Assembly: GCA_963814095.1 (NCBI GenBank)
Contig: CAWFBT010000024.1
Span: forward strand, 1-64,000
Length of the DNA: 64,000 nt
Source of the DNA: JACVRW01 sp963814095
GTDB taxonomy: Bacteria > Actinomycetota > Thermoleophilia > Solirubrobacterales > Thermoleophilaceae
Direction: 5' to 3'
Shown: piece after piece, positions 33,529 to 41,357 of the stretch
How positions within the stretch are numbered: the first letter of the stretch is position 1
Layout of the letters: every line of letters begins with the position of its first letter
Made by a program: the position numbers and the translations under genes
Notes under the pieces: model-generated
The model's input: only the letters and a program-made list of their open reading frames with translations
The model's database searches: none
Told to the model about the DNA's origin: nothing

Positions 33529-34107
33529 CAGGCGGTCGCGAACGTTCGCAGCGCTTCCCTCGCGCCGCCCGCGATCGGTTGGCCGTGCGCCACGAGCAGG
33601 TTGTCGAACTCGAGCTCGTCCACGAGGCGCGCGTAGGCGTCCTTGAGCCCGCGCTTGGTGCCCTCGGGATCGTCCATCAGGTCGTCCGTGACGAAGCGGA
33701 GGTCGTCCTCGTAGCGGACCACTCCGTCGGCGACCGCGAGGGCCGATACGGAGGGGATGTGGAACGCCGACTCGTCCGGACAGAGCACTCCGACCTCGTA
33801 GGCCGTGACCGCGCCGCCGGCAAGCTCGTCGCCGGGCTCGTAGGCCTCGACCGGCTCCCCCTGCCAGTCCTGCATGCCCGCCTGCGGGCACGTGCACGGT
33901 GGCGCCGAAGCGCTCGCGGGCCTCGAGGCTGCTGCGGCGGTGGTGGCGGTTTGTGAGGAGGATCGTGTTCACGTCCTCGACCTCCCCGGGTACCTCGAGA
34001 GGGTCGATCAGCACACCGAGCCCGGGCAGCCAGTACGAGCTGACCTCGGTTCCGATCTTGGGATGGCGTGCGGTCCAGTGCCGGATGCCGGGAGCAAGCT
34101 CGTGCAT
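33528..34107 (-). pseudogene. MBL-fold-like hydrolase gene, frameshifted
   Basis: Two overlapping frames together give one metallo-beta-lactamase-superfamily-like protein of about 190 aa. The first frame begins MHELAPGIRHWTARHPKIG and runs to ATVHVPAGG; the second continues with MQDWQGEPVEAYEPGDEL to the stop that overlaps nadK. The switch lies near 33874-33882 in a GGCGGGC stretch; deleting one G restores a continuous frame. The usual HxHxDH metal motif is reduced to NRHHRRS, so it resembles non-catalytic or altered members. It may be a consensus error rather than a dead gene, since coupling to nadK is preserved. Confidence 0.6.
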
Positions 34108-34161
34108 CGGCGGAAGATACCCCCGTCCTAGGGGCGGGCGCTTCCCTGCACGCGGACGTTC

Positions 34162-34201
34162 TGCAAGAAATATTGCAACTTGCAGGACTTTCGCTTGATA
34201 G
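34162..34201 (+). promoter_or_regulatory. candidate promoter with dyad upstream of the riboswitch
   Basis: TGCAAG (34162-34167) and CTTGCA (34179-34184) form a dyad; inside it TGCAA and TTGCA form a second, offset one. TTGCAA (34173-34178) followed after 17 bases by TGATAG (34196-34201) is a possible promoter, which would start transcription just before the riboswitch. Pattern match only. Confidence 0.3.
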
Positions 34202-34215
34202 AACGACGGCCACCC

Positions 34216-34368
34216 GACGCCGAGTCGCCACGCCGCCAGGCGCGGCGAGCGGGGGACCCGATGCGGCCAGAGCGGCCGTGGGGGCGAATCACCGGACAGG
34301 CCGCCTTCAGGCGGTAGCCCCGATGTAGCGCACCGAGCGCGAGCCCGTCAGCTCACCTCGCAGGCGTC
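34216..34368 (+). ncRNA. cyclic di-AMP (ydaO/yuaA) riboswitch
   Basis: The 3' part contains GAGCCCGTCAGCTCACCTCG followed by CAGGCG, a close match to the highly conserved ydaO core. Upstream are the other conserved pieces: CGCCGAGTC at the start, GCGGGGGACCCG, and GGGGGCGAATC. The terminal P1 stem is GACGCC (34216-34221) with GGCGTC (34363-34368). In actinobacteria this class commonly precedes genes for cell-wall hydrolases and turns them off when c-di-AMP is high; the gene 25 bases downstream is such a hydrolase. A separate terminator stem was not resolved, so control may be at translation or by a GC-rich stem between 34363 and 34393. Confidence 0.88.
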
Positions 34369-34393
34369 AACCCGACAACGAGGTCACAACGAA

Positions 34394-35419
34394 GTGCATA
34401 GGGATCTTGCCTGCGAGGAGCTCTGGGCGCAGTCGCTTGCGCGCTCGCGTGCCCGGCGTGAGGCGGCCGCCGCGGCCGCCGGCGTCAAGCTGCCGGCGCG
34501 CAGCCTGTCCGTGGCGGCCCTCGTCGCCGTCAGCGGCGCGACCGTCGCCGGCGTGACGGTGCTCCAGGCGGGCAGCGCGGACCAGGCCGCGGCCGCGGTC
34601 GTCAAGTCGCGCGGCGGCGACGTCAGGGAGCTGCAGCAGAAGCTCGGCGTGGGCGCCGACGGCGTCTTCGGCCCGCTCACGGAGCGCGCGCTCAAGCGCT
34701 GGCAGCGCGCCCACGGCCTCGTCGCCGACGGCATCGCCGGCCCGAACACGCGCGCCGCCATGGGGCTCGGCCCCGGTCCGGTGCTCAAGCGCAAGTCCGG
34801 TGGCGCCAGGCGGGCGTCGCACCGCTCGCGTGGCCACGCGCGCCGCAGCGGCGGCGTGCGCGCACTGCAGCGCCGCATCGGCGTGCCCGCGGACGGCGTC
34901 TTCGGCCCGGCCACCGAGGCCGCTCTCAAGCGCTGGCAGCGCTCCCACGGGCTCATGGCCGACGGCGTCGCCGGCCCCAACACGCGCGCGAAGATGGGCC
35001 TCGGCCCCGGGCCGCTCCTCAAGCGCGGCCGGTCACGCGGGGGCGGCGGCGGCAACGGGTCCTCCACCGTGGACGCGGTGATCCGCGCGGCCAACCGGAT
35101 CGCCAGCTATCCGTACAAGTACGGCGGCGGCCACGGCAGCTTCCGCGACTCGGGCTACGACTGCTCCGGCTCGGTCTCGTACGCCCTCCATGGCGCCGGG
35201 CTGCTGCGCTCGCCGCTCGACTCGGGCGCCTTCATGCGCTACGGCGCCCCCGGTCGCGGCCGCTACATCACGATCTACGCCAACCCCGGCCACATGTACA
35301 TGGTCGTGAACGGGCGCCGCTTCGACACGAGCGCGCGTTTCGAGACGGGCGGCTCGCGCTGGACGAACACGATGCGCTCGTCGGACGGGTACGTCGTGCG
35401 ACACCCGCCCGGGCTCTAG
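34394..35419 (+). CDS. peptidoglycan-binding NlpC/P60-like hydrolase
   Basis: 341 aa. A signal-anchor-like hydrophobic stretch lies at about residues 37-58 after a charged N-terminus. Two peptidoglycan-binding type 1 repeats follow (each with LQ...GVxADGVFGPxTExALKRWQRxHGLxADG, about residues 76-120 and 155-200), joined by Arg-rich linkers. The C-terminal part is papain-like: YDCSGSVSYALHGAGL places the nucleophile at C257, with the likely His in NPGHMYMVV. It probably cleaves cell-wall peptides outside the membrane. The GTG at 34394 is 25 bases after the c-di-AMP riboswitch. Its stop shares CTAG with the convergent antiporter gene. Confidence 0.87.
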   Translation: MHRDLACEELWAQSLARSRARREAAAAAAGVKLPARSLSVAALVAVSGATVAGVTVLQAGSADQAAAAVVKSRGGDVRELQQKLGVGADGVFGPLTERALKRWQRAHGLVADGIAGPNTRAAMGLGPGPVLKRKSGGARRASHRSRGHARRSGGVRALQRRIGVPADGVFGPATEAALKRWQRSHGLMADGVAGPNTRAKMGLGPGPLLKRGRSRGGGGGNGSSTVDAVIRAANRIASYPYKYGGGHGSFRDSGYDCSGSVSYALHGAGLLRSPLDSGAFMRYGAPGRGRYITIYANPGHMYMVVNGRRFDTSARFETGGSRWTNTMRSSDGYVVRHPPGL

Positions 35420-36621
35420 GGGACGGTGCCGAAGCCGGGCTCGCCGCTCGGCTCCACGCCGGCGCGGCCCTCGCGCAGCTTGAGGGCGATGAGCGGGAAC
35501 AGCAGCGTTGAGAGAATCGCGGCGCCGACGAGCGAAGCGGCCGTCGATGAGCGCATGTGCCCCTGGTCGACGGCGATCGTGGTGATGGCGACGACCAGCG
35601 GCAGCTGAGTCGCGGAGAAGAACGCGAGCGCCGTGCGATCGCGCATGTCCATGTCCCGGTAGAGGAGCAGCGCGGGTATGCCCCGCACAACGAGAAAGAG
35701 CGCGAGGAACAGCGGAACCTTCAGGGCGTTCTCCGGACTGCTCGTGAGCGCGTCCAGGTTGAAGGCGAGGCCGCTCGTGACGAAGAAGAACGGGATGAAG
35801 AAGCCATAGCCGACCGCCGTGAGCTTCGACTCGAAGACCGCGACGTCACGGTCCTTGAGCGCGATCCGGGTGATCACACCCGCGACGAAGCCGCCGAGCA
35901 GGAGGTCGAGGCCGAGCTCGGAGGCGAGCGCGACGAGCGCGAAGATCAGGACGACCGCCACCCGTATGCCGAGCTGTCCGCTCGACTCGAGCGTGCGCTC
36001 GAACAGCTCCCAGCCCCTGCGCACTTCGCTCATCGCAACGAAGGCCGTCGTGACAGCGATCGCGACGAAGGCGAGGAGGATGACGATGTTGGACACGGTG
36101 CCGCGTGTGGAGAAGACGAGCGTGATCAGCAGAATCGGCCCGAACTCGCCCATCGCGCCCGCGGCGAGCAGCTTCGTGCCGAAGCGCGTGCGCAGCTCGC
36201 CGGCGTCGCTCAGGATCGGGATCAGCGTGCCGATGGCCGTCGTGGCCATCGCGGAACCCGTATAGAGCAGCGACATCACGATCCCGGCGGCGGCGAGGAT
36301 GCCGCCGATCGAATAGGCGAGCACCAGCGAGATCCCCCAGCCCAGGATCGCAAGGCGAAGCGGCGCACCACGGATCCGTTCGAAGTCGATCTCGTAGCCG
36401 GCGAAGAAGAACAGCATCCCGAGGCCGAGGTTCGAGAAGAACTGGATGAAATCGTCCGGCGTCGCCAGGTCGAGCAGATCCGGCCCCATGAGGATGCCGC
36501 CGATGATCTCGATCACGACGACCGGAATCGCCAGGTGCGGCTGCACCACCCCGGCCAGCAGCGCGGCCAGCGCGGCCAGCGTGACGACTACGAGGAAAGA
36601 GCCGGCATCGACGTCGACCAT
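35416..36621 (-). CDS. CPA2-family cation:proton antiporter
   Basis: 401 aa with about 12 hydrophobic helices. The pattern (AIPVVVIEIIGGILMGPDLL, LGMLFFFAGYEIDFERI, TGSAMATTAIGTLIPIL, LLGGFVAGVI) is that of KefB/NapA-like Na+/H+ or K+/H+ exchangers. No C-terminal RCK/TrkA-N domain is present. The ATG at 36621 faces the sulfate operon across 205 bases. The stop overlaps the peptidoglycan hydrolase stop on the opposite strand by four bases (CTAG). In other Gram-positives some CPA antiporters respond to c-di-AMP, but nothing here shows that directly. Confidence 0.88.
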   Translation of the reverse strand: MVDVDAGSFLVVVTLAALAALLAGVVQPHLAIPVVVIEIIGGILMGPDLLDLATPDDFIQFFSNLGLGMLFFFAGYEIDFERIRGAPLRLAILGWGISLVLAYSIGGILAAAGIVMSLLYTGSAMATTAIGTLIPILSDAGELRTRFGTKLLAAGAMGEFGPILLITLVFSTRGTVSNIVILLAFVAIAVTTAFVAMSEVRRGWELFERTLESSGQLGIRVAVVLIFALVALASELGLDLLLGGFVAGVITRIALKDRDVAVFESKLTAVGYGFFIPFFFVTSGLAFNLDALTSSPENALKVPLFLALFLVVRGIPALLLYRDMDMRDRTALAFFSATQLPLVVAITTIAVDQGHMRSSTAASLVGAAILSTLLFPLIALKLREGRAGVEPSGEPGFGTVP

Positions 36622-36762
36622 CGCCGCGGCATCGTATGCCCTCTGCCCGTGGCCGGCGCGCGCTGACGCGGCGCGACCAGGCCGCGGCGGCGCCCCTGTA
36701 TGGGAATCAGCCTAAAGCTGGTCGGGTTTTACCCACTTTGAGATGGTCGACGATCGCAAATC

Positions 36763-36793
36763 CCCACTTTCCCGGTGGGCTTTGTGCTAGCTT
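36763..36793 (+). promoter_or_regulatory. candidate sbp promoter with upstream hairpin
   Basis: TGCTAGCTT at 36785-36793 fits an extended -10 box (TGnTAnnnT) and would give a leader of about 27 bases. Just before it CCCAC (36763-36767) and GTGGG (36775-36779) form a short inverted repeat, and CCCACTTT also occurs at 36732-36739, so paired operator half-sites are possible. No SAM or cobalamin riboswitch was recognised in 36622-36826. Confidence 0.35.
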
Positions 36794-36826
36794 CGGCGCC
36801 TGCAAAGTCGATTGGCAAGGTGGAGA

Positions 36827-37867
36827 ATGGATCGTACGAGAACTCGCCTGCCGCTTCTTGCTCTGGCCCTGGCGGCGCTGATCGCGCTGGTGGCTGCGGG
36901 ATGCGGCGGGTCATCATCCGATTCCGGCGACAGTGGGGGCGGTGACGGCGGCGGAGGAAACCTCACGCTCGTCGCCTACTCGACGCCCGAGGAGGCCTAC
37001 CGGGAGATCATCCCGGCGTTCAACAAGACGCCCGAGGGTGAGGGTGTGGGCTTCGACCAGTCCTACGCCGCTTCAGGCGAGCAGTCGCGCGCGGTCGAGG
37101 GCGGCCTCCCGGCCGACGTCGTCGAGTTCTCGCTCGAGCCGGACATGACCCGGCTCGTCGACGCCGGCCTCGTCGATGCCGACTGGAACCAGAACCAGTA
37201 CAAGGGCATGGTCACCGACTCGGTCGTGGTGTTCATGGTCCGCAAGGGCAACCCCGAGAACATCAAGGACTGGGACGACCTCGTGACCGGCGAGGTCGAG
37301 GTGCTCGAGCCCAACCCGTTCACCTCCGGCGGCGCGAAGTGGAACATCATGGCCGCCTACGGCGCGCAGCTCGAGAAGGGCAAGTCCCCCGAGCAGGCCA
37401 AGCAGTACCTCGCCGACCTGTTCGAGAACGTGCCGGTGCTCGACAAGAGCGCCCGCGAGTCGCTCCAGACCTTCTCGAGCGGCAAGGGCGACGTCCTGCT
37501 CGGCTACGAGAACGAGGCGATCCTCGCGCAGCAGCAGGGCGAGGAGCTGGACTACATCGTGCCCGACCAGACGCTCCTGATCGAGAACCCGGTGGGCGTC
37601 GTGAACGAGTCCGATGAGGCGGAGCTCGCGAAGTCGTTCGTCGACTTCCTGTACACCCCCGAGGCGCAGGAGATCTTCGTGAGCAAGGGCTATCGACCGG
37701 TGGTCGAGGGCATCCCCGGCGCGGACGAGTTCCCGACGCCGCCCAGCCTGTTCGAGATCAGCAAGTTCGGCGGCTGGGCCAAGGTCAACGACGAGTTCTT
37801 CGATCCCGAGCAGGGCGTCGTGGCGGAGATCTTCAACTCGCAGGGGAAGAGCACTGCCTCCGACTAG
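36827..37867 (+). CDS. sbp: sulfate ABC transporter substrate-binding lipoprotein
   Basis: 346 aa. A lipoprotein signal (basic DRTRTRLP, hydrophobic LLALALAALIALVA, lipobox AAGC near residue 26) is followed by a Gly/Ser linker and a periplasmic-binding-protein type 2 fold. Segments such as YSTPEEAYREIIPAF, QSYAASGEQSRAVEGGLPADVV and VFMVRKGNPENIKDWDDL match sulfate/thiosulfate-binding proteins. The ATG at 36827 has AAGGTGGAG upstream. It leads the operon with both permeases and the ATPase downstream. Confidence 0.93.
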   Translation: MDRTRTRLPLLALALAALIALVAAGCGGSSSDSGDSGGGDGGGGNLTLVAYSTPEEAYREIIPAFNKTPEGEGVGFDQSYAASGEQSRAVEGGLPADVVEFSLEPDMTRLVDAGLVDADWNQNQYKGMVTDSVVVFMVRKGNPENIKDWDDLVTGEVEVLEPNPFTSGGAKWNIMAAYGAQLEKGKSPEQAKQYLADLFENVPVLDKSARESLQTFSSGKGDVLLGYENEAILAQQQGEELDYIVPDQTLLIENPVGVVNESDEAELAKSFVDFLYTPEAQEIFVSKGYRPVVEGIPGADEFPTPPSLFEISKFGGWAKVNDEFFDPEQGVVAEIFNSQGKSTASD

Positions 37868-37910
37868 CGAAGCAACCGCGCCGGCGCCGCCCACGCCGCC
37901 GGTCGCACCG

Positions 37911-38717
37911 GTGGGCCGCGGCCTGGGGAGGTCCTTCGCCGGAGGGGACGTCCTCGGCCGCGGCATCGCCATGGCGTACCTCAGCATCGTCGCGCTGATC
38001 CCGCTTGCGGCGGTCGTCTTCAAGGCATTCGACGGCGGCTGGGACACCTTCTGGAACGCGATCTCGAGTCCGCAGGCGACCTACTCGCTGCGGCTGACGC
38101 TGATCGCCTCGCTGATCGTCGTCCTGATCAACGTGGTGGCGGGCACGGTGATCGCCTGGGTGCTGGTGCGCGACGAGTTCCCCGGCAAGGGCATCGTCAA
38201 CTCGCTCATAGACCTCCCCTTCGCGCTGCCGACCATCGTCGCCGGGCTCACGCTGCTGGCGTTCTACGGGCCCGACAGCCCGGTCGGGATCAACGTCGCC
38301 TTCACGAAGGTCGCGGTCGTGATGGCGCTGCTGTTCGTGACGCTCCCGTTCGTGGTCCGGGCTGTCCAGCCCGTGCTGCTCGAATTGGACCGGGAGATGG
38401 AGCAGGCCGCCGAGTCGCTCGGCGCGAGCCGGTTCACGGTCTTCCGGCGCATCATCCTGCCCAACCTGCTCCCGGCGATCCTGGCGGGCGGCGGCCTCGC
38501 CTTCGCGCGGGCGGTGGGCGAGTTCGGCTCGCTCGTGCTGATCACGGGCAACATCCCGTTCGACACCCAGGCCGCCTCGGTCTTCATCTTCTCCCAGGTC
38601 GAGAGCGACAACATCATCGGCGCGGCGGCCGTCTCGGTCGTCCTGCTGGTGGCCTCGCTCCTGATCCTGCTGCTGTTCGGCTGGCTCTCGAAGAAGTCGC
38701 TGCGCCATGATCAGTAA
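37911..38717 (+). CDS. cysT: sulfate ABC transporter permease CysT
   Basis: 268 aa, six or more helices with the inner-membrane permease EAA loop seen as EMEQAAESLGASRFTVFRRIILP (landmark; couples to CysA). ALPTIVAGLTLLAFYGPDSP and GEFGSLVLITGNIPF are typical of CysT/CysU. The GTG at 37911 lacks a ribosome-binding site; an in-frame CTG at 37854, directly after AGGGGAAGA and overlapping the sbp end, would add 19 Pro/Ala-rich residues and is a serious alternative. The 3' end overlaps cysW by 11 bases. Confidence 0.92.
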   Translation: MGRGLGRSFAGGDVLGRGIAMAYLSIVALIPLAAVVFKAFDGGWDTFWNAISSPQATYSLRLTLIASLIVVLINVVAGTVIAWVLVRDEFPGKGIVNSLIDLPFALPTIVAGLTLLAFYGPDSPVGINVAFTKVAVVMALLFVTLPFVVRAVQPVLLELDREMEQAAESLGASRFTVFRRIILPNLLPAILAGGGLAFARAVGEFGSLVLITGNIPFDTQAASVFIFSQVESDNIIGAAAVSVVLLVASLLILLLFGWLSKKSLRHDQ

Positions 38718-39513
38718 GTACGGCCTGCGCATCGTCGCGCTCGGGTACCTGGCGCTGCTGCTCGGGATCCCCGTCGTGCTCATCTTCATCAACGCGTTCC
38801 AGGACGGGATCGGCGCCGCCTGGGACGCCGTGACGACGCCGGAGGCCCAGCACGCCTTCTACCTGACCTTCGTGATGGTGATCGTCGCGGTCCCGCTCAA
38901 CACGATCTTCGGCGTGCTCTGCGCGCTCGCGATCGTGCGCCAGCGCTTCCGCGGCCGTGCACTGCTGAACGCGCTCGTCGACCTGCCCTTCGCGGTCTCG
39001 CCGGTGGTGGTCGGCCTCGCGCTCATCCTCGTCTACGGCCGGCGCGACGGCTGGTTCGGCCAGTGGTTCGCCGATCAGGGCATACAGATCATCTTCTCCG
39101 TGCCCGGCATGATCCTCGCGACGATGTTCGTCTCGCTGCCCTTCGTGGTGCGCGAGGTGATCCCGGTGCTGCGCGAGATCGGCACCGAGCAGGAGCAGGC
39201 CGCCGCCACGCTCGGCGCCGGCGGCCTTCAGACCTTCTTCCGCGTGACGCTCCCGGCGATCCGCTGGGGTGTCGCCTACGGCGTCGTCCTCACGACCGCT
39301 CGCGCGCTCGGGGAGTTCGGCGCGGTGAGCGTCGTGTCGGGCAAGCTCATCGGTCAGACCGAGACCGCGACCCTGCTGGTCGAGCGGTACTACCAGCGGT
39401 TTGACGTGACGGGCGCCTATGCTGCGTCCGTCGTGCTGGCGCTGCTTGCCCTCGTGACCCTGCTCGCCATGAACGTGATCAAGCCCAAGGAGGCCAAGGA
39501 GGCCAAGGGATGA
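38707..39513 (+). CDS. cysW: sulfate ABC transporter permease CysW
   Basis: 268 aa, the second permease half. Hydrophobic helices flank the EAA loop EQEQAAATLGAGGLQTFFRV; DLPFAVSPVVVGLALILVYG and ARALGEFGAVSVVSGKL are CysW-like. The ATG at 38707 overlaps cysT, and four bases overlap cysA (ATGA). The last residues are a Lys/Glu/Ala repeat encoded by three near-identical AAGGAGGCC units, which also supply the ribosome-binding site of cysA. Confidence 0.92.
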   Translation: MISKYGLRIVALGYLALLLGIPVVLIFINAFQDGIGAAWDAVTTPEAQHAFYLTFVMVIVAVPLNTIFGVLCALAIVRQRFRGRALLNALVDLPFAVSPVVVGLALILVYGRRDGWFGQWFADQGIQIIFSVPGMILATMFVSLPFVVREVIPVLREIGTEQEQAAATLGAGGLQTFFRVTLPAIRWGVAYGVVLTTARALGEFGAVSVVSGKLIGQTETATLLVERYYQRFDVTGAYAASVVLALLALVTLLAMNVIKPKEAKEAKG

Positions 39514-40466
39514 GCATCGTCGTCGACAGCGTGTCGAAGAACTTCGGCGACTTCGTCGCACTCGACGACGTGTCGCTCAACGTCCGCGACGGCTCCCTCA
39601 CTGCGTTGCTCGGCCCGAGCGGCGGCGGCAAGTCGACGCTGCTGCGGGTGATCGCTGGGCTCGAGGTGCCGGACAGCGGCAAGGTGCTGATCGCCGGCAG
39701 CGACGCCACCAACACGCCCCCACAGCGCCGCAACGTCGGCTTTGTCTTCCAGCACTACGCCGCCTTCAAGCACATGACGGTGGCGAAGAACGTGGCCTTC
39801 GGGCTCACGATCCGCAAGCGCCCGAAGGAGGAGGTCGAGTCGCGCGTCGACGAGCTCCTGAAGCTCGTCCACCTCGACGGCTTCGCGCACCGCTATCCGT
39901 CGCAGTTGTCGGGTGGCCAGCGTCAGCGCATGGCACTCGCGCGGGCGCTCGCCGTGCAGCCGCGCGTGCTGCTGCTCGACGAGCCCTTCGGCGCGCTCGA
40001 CGCGACCGTGCGCAAGGAGCTGCGTGCCTGGCTGCGCCGCCTCCACGACGAGGTGCACGTGACCACGGTGTTCGTCACGCACGACCAGGAGGAGGCGATG
40101 GAGGTCGCCGAGCAGATCGTCGTGCTGAACCACGGGAAGATCGAGCAGGTCGGCAGCCCGCGCGATCTCTACGAGAAGCCCGCCAACGAGTTCGTGATGG
40201 GGTTCGTCGGCCCGGTGACCGCGCTGTCCGAGCGCGTGATCCGTCCGCACGACGTCGAGATCCTGACCGAGCCGACCGACGGAGCGGCCGAGGCGATGAT
40301 CGACCGCGTGCTGCATCTCGGCTTCGAGGTGCGCGTCGAGCTGACGCTGGGCGACGGCGAGACGACCTGGGTGCAGACGACTCGCGAGCGCGTCGAGGAG
40401 CTGGAGCTCACCGAGGGCGCGATCGTCTGGTTGCGCCCGCTCGATCAGTCGCCGATAGCCGCCTGA
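39510..40466 (+). CDS. cysA: sulfate ABC transporter ATP-binding protein
   Basis: 318 aa. Walker A GPSGGGKST near residue 35, Q loop VFQHYAAFKHM, signature LSGGQRQRMALARALA, Walker B VLLLDEP and the H loop VTHDQEEA are all present. The C-terminal 80 residues form the TOBE-like regulatory domain typical of CysA. It ends eight bases from the convergent Rrf2 gene. Confidence 0.95.
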   Translation: MSIVVDSVSKNFGDFVALDDVSLNVRDGSLTALLGPSGGGKSTLLRVIAGLEVPDSGKVLIAGSDATNTPPQRRNVGFVFQHYAAFKHMTVAKNVAFGLTIRKRPKEEVESRVDELLKLVHLDGFAHRYPSQLSGGQRQRMALARALAVQPRVLLLDEPFGALDATVRKELRAWLRRLHDEVHVTTVFVTHDQEEAMEVAEQIVVLNHGKIEQVGSPRDLYEKPANEFVMGFVGPVTALSERVIRPHDVEILTEPTDGAAEAMIDRVLHLGFEVRVELTLGDGETTWVQTTRERVEELELTEGAIVWLRPLDQSPIAA

Positions 40467-40473
40467 GCCGCTC

Positions 40474-40929
40474 TCAGCGACGCGACCAGGCGTCGGGCGA
40501 CTCGGTCAGGCGCCGCACGCGCGACGGCAGCCTGTCGTTGACGACGTCCTCCAGGGTGATCTCGTCGACCACCGAGCGCATGCTCGCGCGCAGGGCCACC
40601 CAGACCGTGCGCAGGTTTTGCGCGGCGCCCTCGTAGGCCACGTCCTCCGGCGCCTCGCCGCGGACGCTCGCGAGCGGCCCGTCGACCGCACGGATCACCT
40701 CTCCGACGGTCACGTCGCCGGGGTCGCGCGCGAGCCAGTAGCCGCCCTCCGCGCCGCGCTGGGCGCGGATGATGCCGGCGTGGCGGAGGTCCGTGAGGAT
40801 GTTCTCGAGGAACTTCAGCGGGATCGCCTGGGACTCGGCGAGCCGCTCGCCCTTGACCGGGCCGTCGCCCGCGACGGCCAGCTCGAGCAGCGCCCGCACG
40901 GCGTAATCGGTCTTGGCTGAAACCCGCAC
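40474..40929 (-). CDS. Rrf2-family transcriptional regulator
   Basis: 151 aa with the Rrf2 winged helix: MRVSAKTDYAVRALLELAV, IPLKFLENILTDLRHAGII and the wing RGAEGGYWLARDPGDVTVGEVIRAVDGPL (parts shown as landmarks). It contains no cysteine, so it cannot bind a Cys-ligated Fe-S cluster as IscR and NsrR do; CymR, the cysteine-metabolism regulator, is also cluster-free. Facing the end of the sulfate operon, a CymR-like role in sulfur control is a reasonable guess but not shown. Confidence 0.88.
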   Translation of the reverse strand: MRVSAKTDYAVRALLELAVAGDGPVKGERLAESQAIPLKFLENILTDLRHAGIIRAQRGAEGGYWLARDPGDVTVGEVIRAVDGPLASVRGEAPEDVAYEGAAQNLRTVWVALRASMRSVVDEITLEDVVNDRLPSRVRRLTESPDAWSRR

Positions 40930-40958
40930 GCCCGCAATTGTGCCGATAGTCTCGGCGC

Positions 40959-41354
40959 ATGGACGTGACCTGGGCGACGGAGTGGATCGAGGACTACGCC
41001 GACGCGTGGCGCGGCGGCGACGACGAGGTGCTCGCCGAGCTGTTCACGGAGGACGCCGTCTACCGCTCGAGTCCGTTCCGTGAGCCCACGGTCGGGCGCG
41101 ACGCCATCCGTGACTACTGGCGCACGTCCACCGCCACCCAGGAGCGCCTCGACCTTCAATTCGGGGAGCCGGTGGTGCACGGCAACCGCGTCGTCGTGGA
41201 GTGGTGGGCGGTGATGCGCGACGACGGCCAGGAGGTGACCCTGCCGGGCTGCCTGCTGCTGCGCTTCGCGGGCGGGGGGCGCTGCGAGGAGCTGCGCGAG
41301 TACTGGCACCAGGAGACCGGCCGGCACGAACCGCCCGAGGGTTGGGGCCGCTAG
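40959..41354 (+). CDS. SnoaL-like (NTF2-fold) protein
   Basis: 131 aa: EDYADAWRGGDDEVLAELF, then TEDAVYRSSPFREP, GRDAIRDYW and the C-terminal LREYWHQETGRHEPPEGW, a common actinobacterial SnoaL-like layout. No catalytic set can be assigned. TAGTCT (40947-40952) ends six bases before the ATG, suggesting a leaderless transcript; it is flanked by GCCGA and TCGGC (40942-40946, 40952-40956). Divergent from the Rrf2 gene by 29 bases and followed by the phosphoesterase after three. Confidence 0.7.
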   Translation: MDVTWATEWIEDYADAWRGGDDEVLAELFTEDAVYRSSPFREPTVGRDAIRDYWRTSTATQERLDLQFGEPVVHGNRVVVEWWAVMRDDGQEVTLPGCLLLRFAGGGRCEELREYWHQETGRHEPPEGWGR

Positions 41355-41357
41355 CCC

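Noticed and set aside
35416..36621. Calling the antiporter a c-di-AMP-regulated potassium exporter because of the neighbouring riboswitch
   Set aside because: It lies on the opposite strand, is not downstream of the riboswitch, and has no RCK_C or other c-di-AMP-binding domain.
36622..36826. SAM or other sulfur-related riboswitch upstream of sbp
   Set aside because: No conserved core pieces; only a short hairpin and a candidate extended -10 box are visible.
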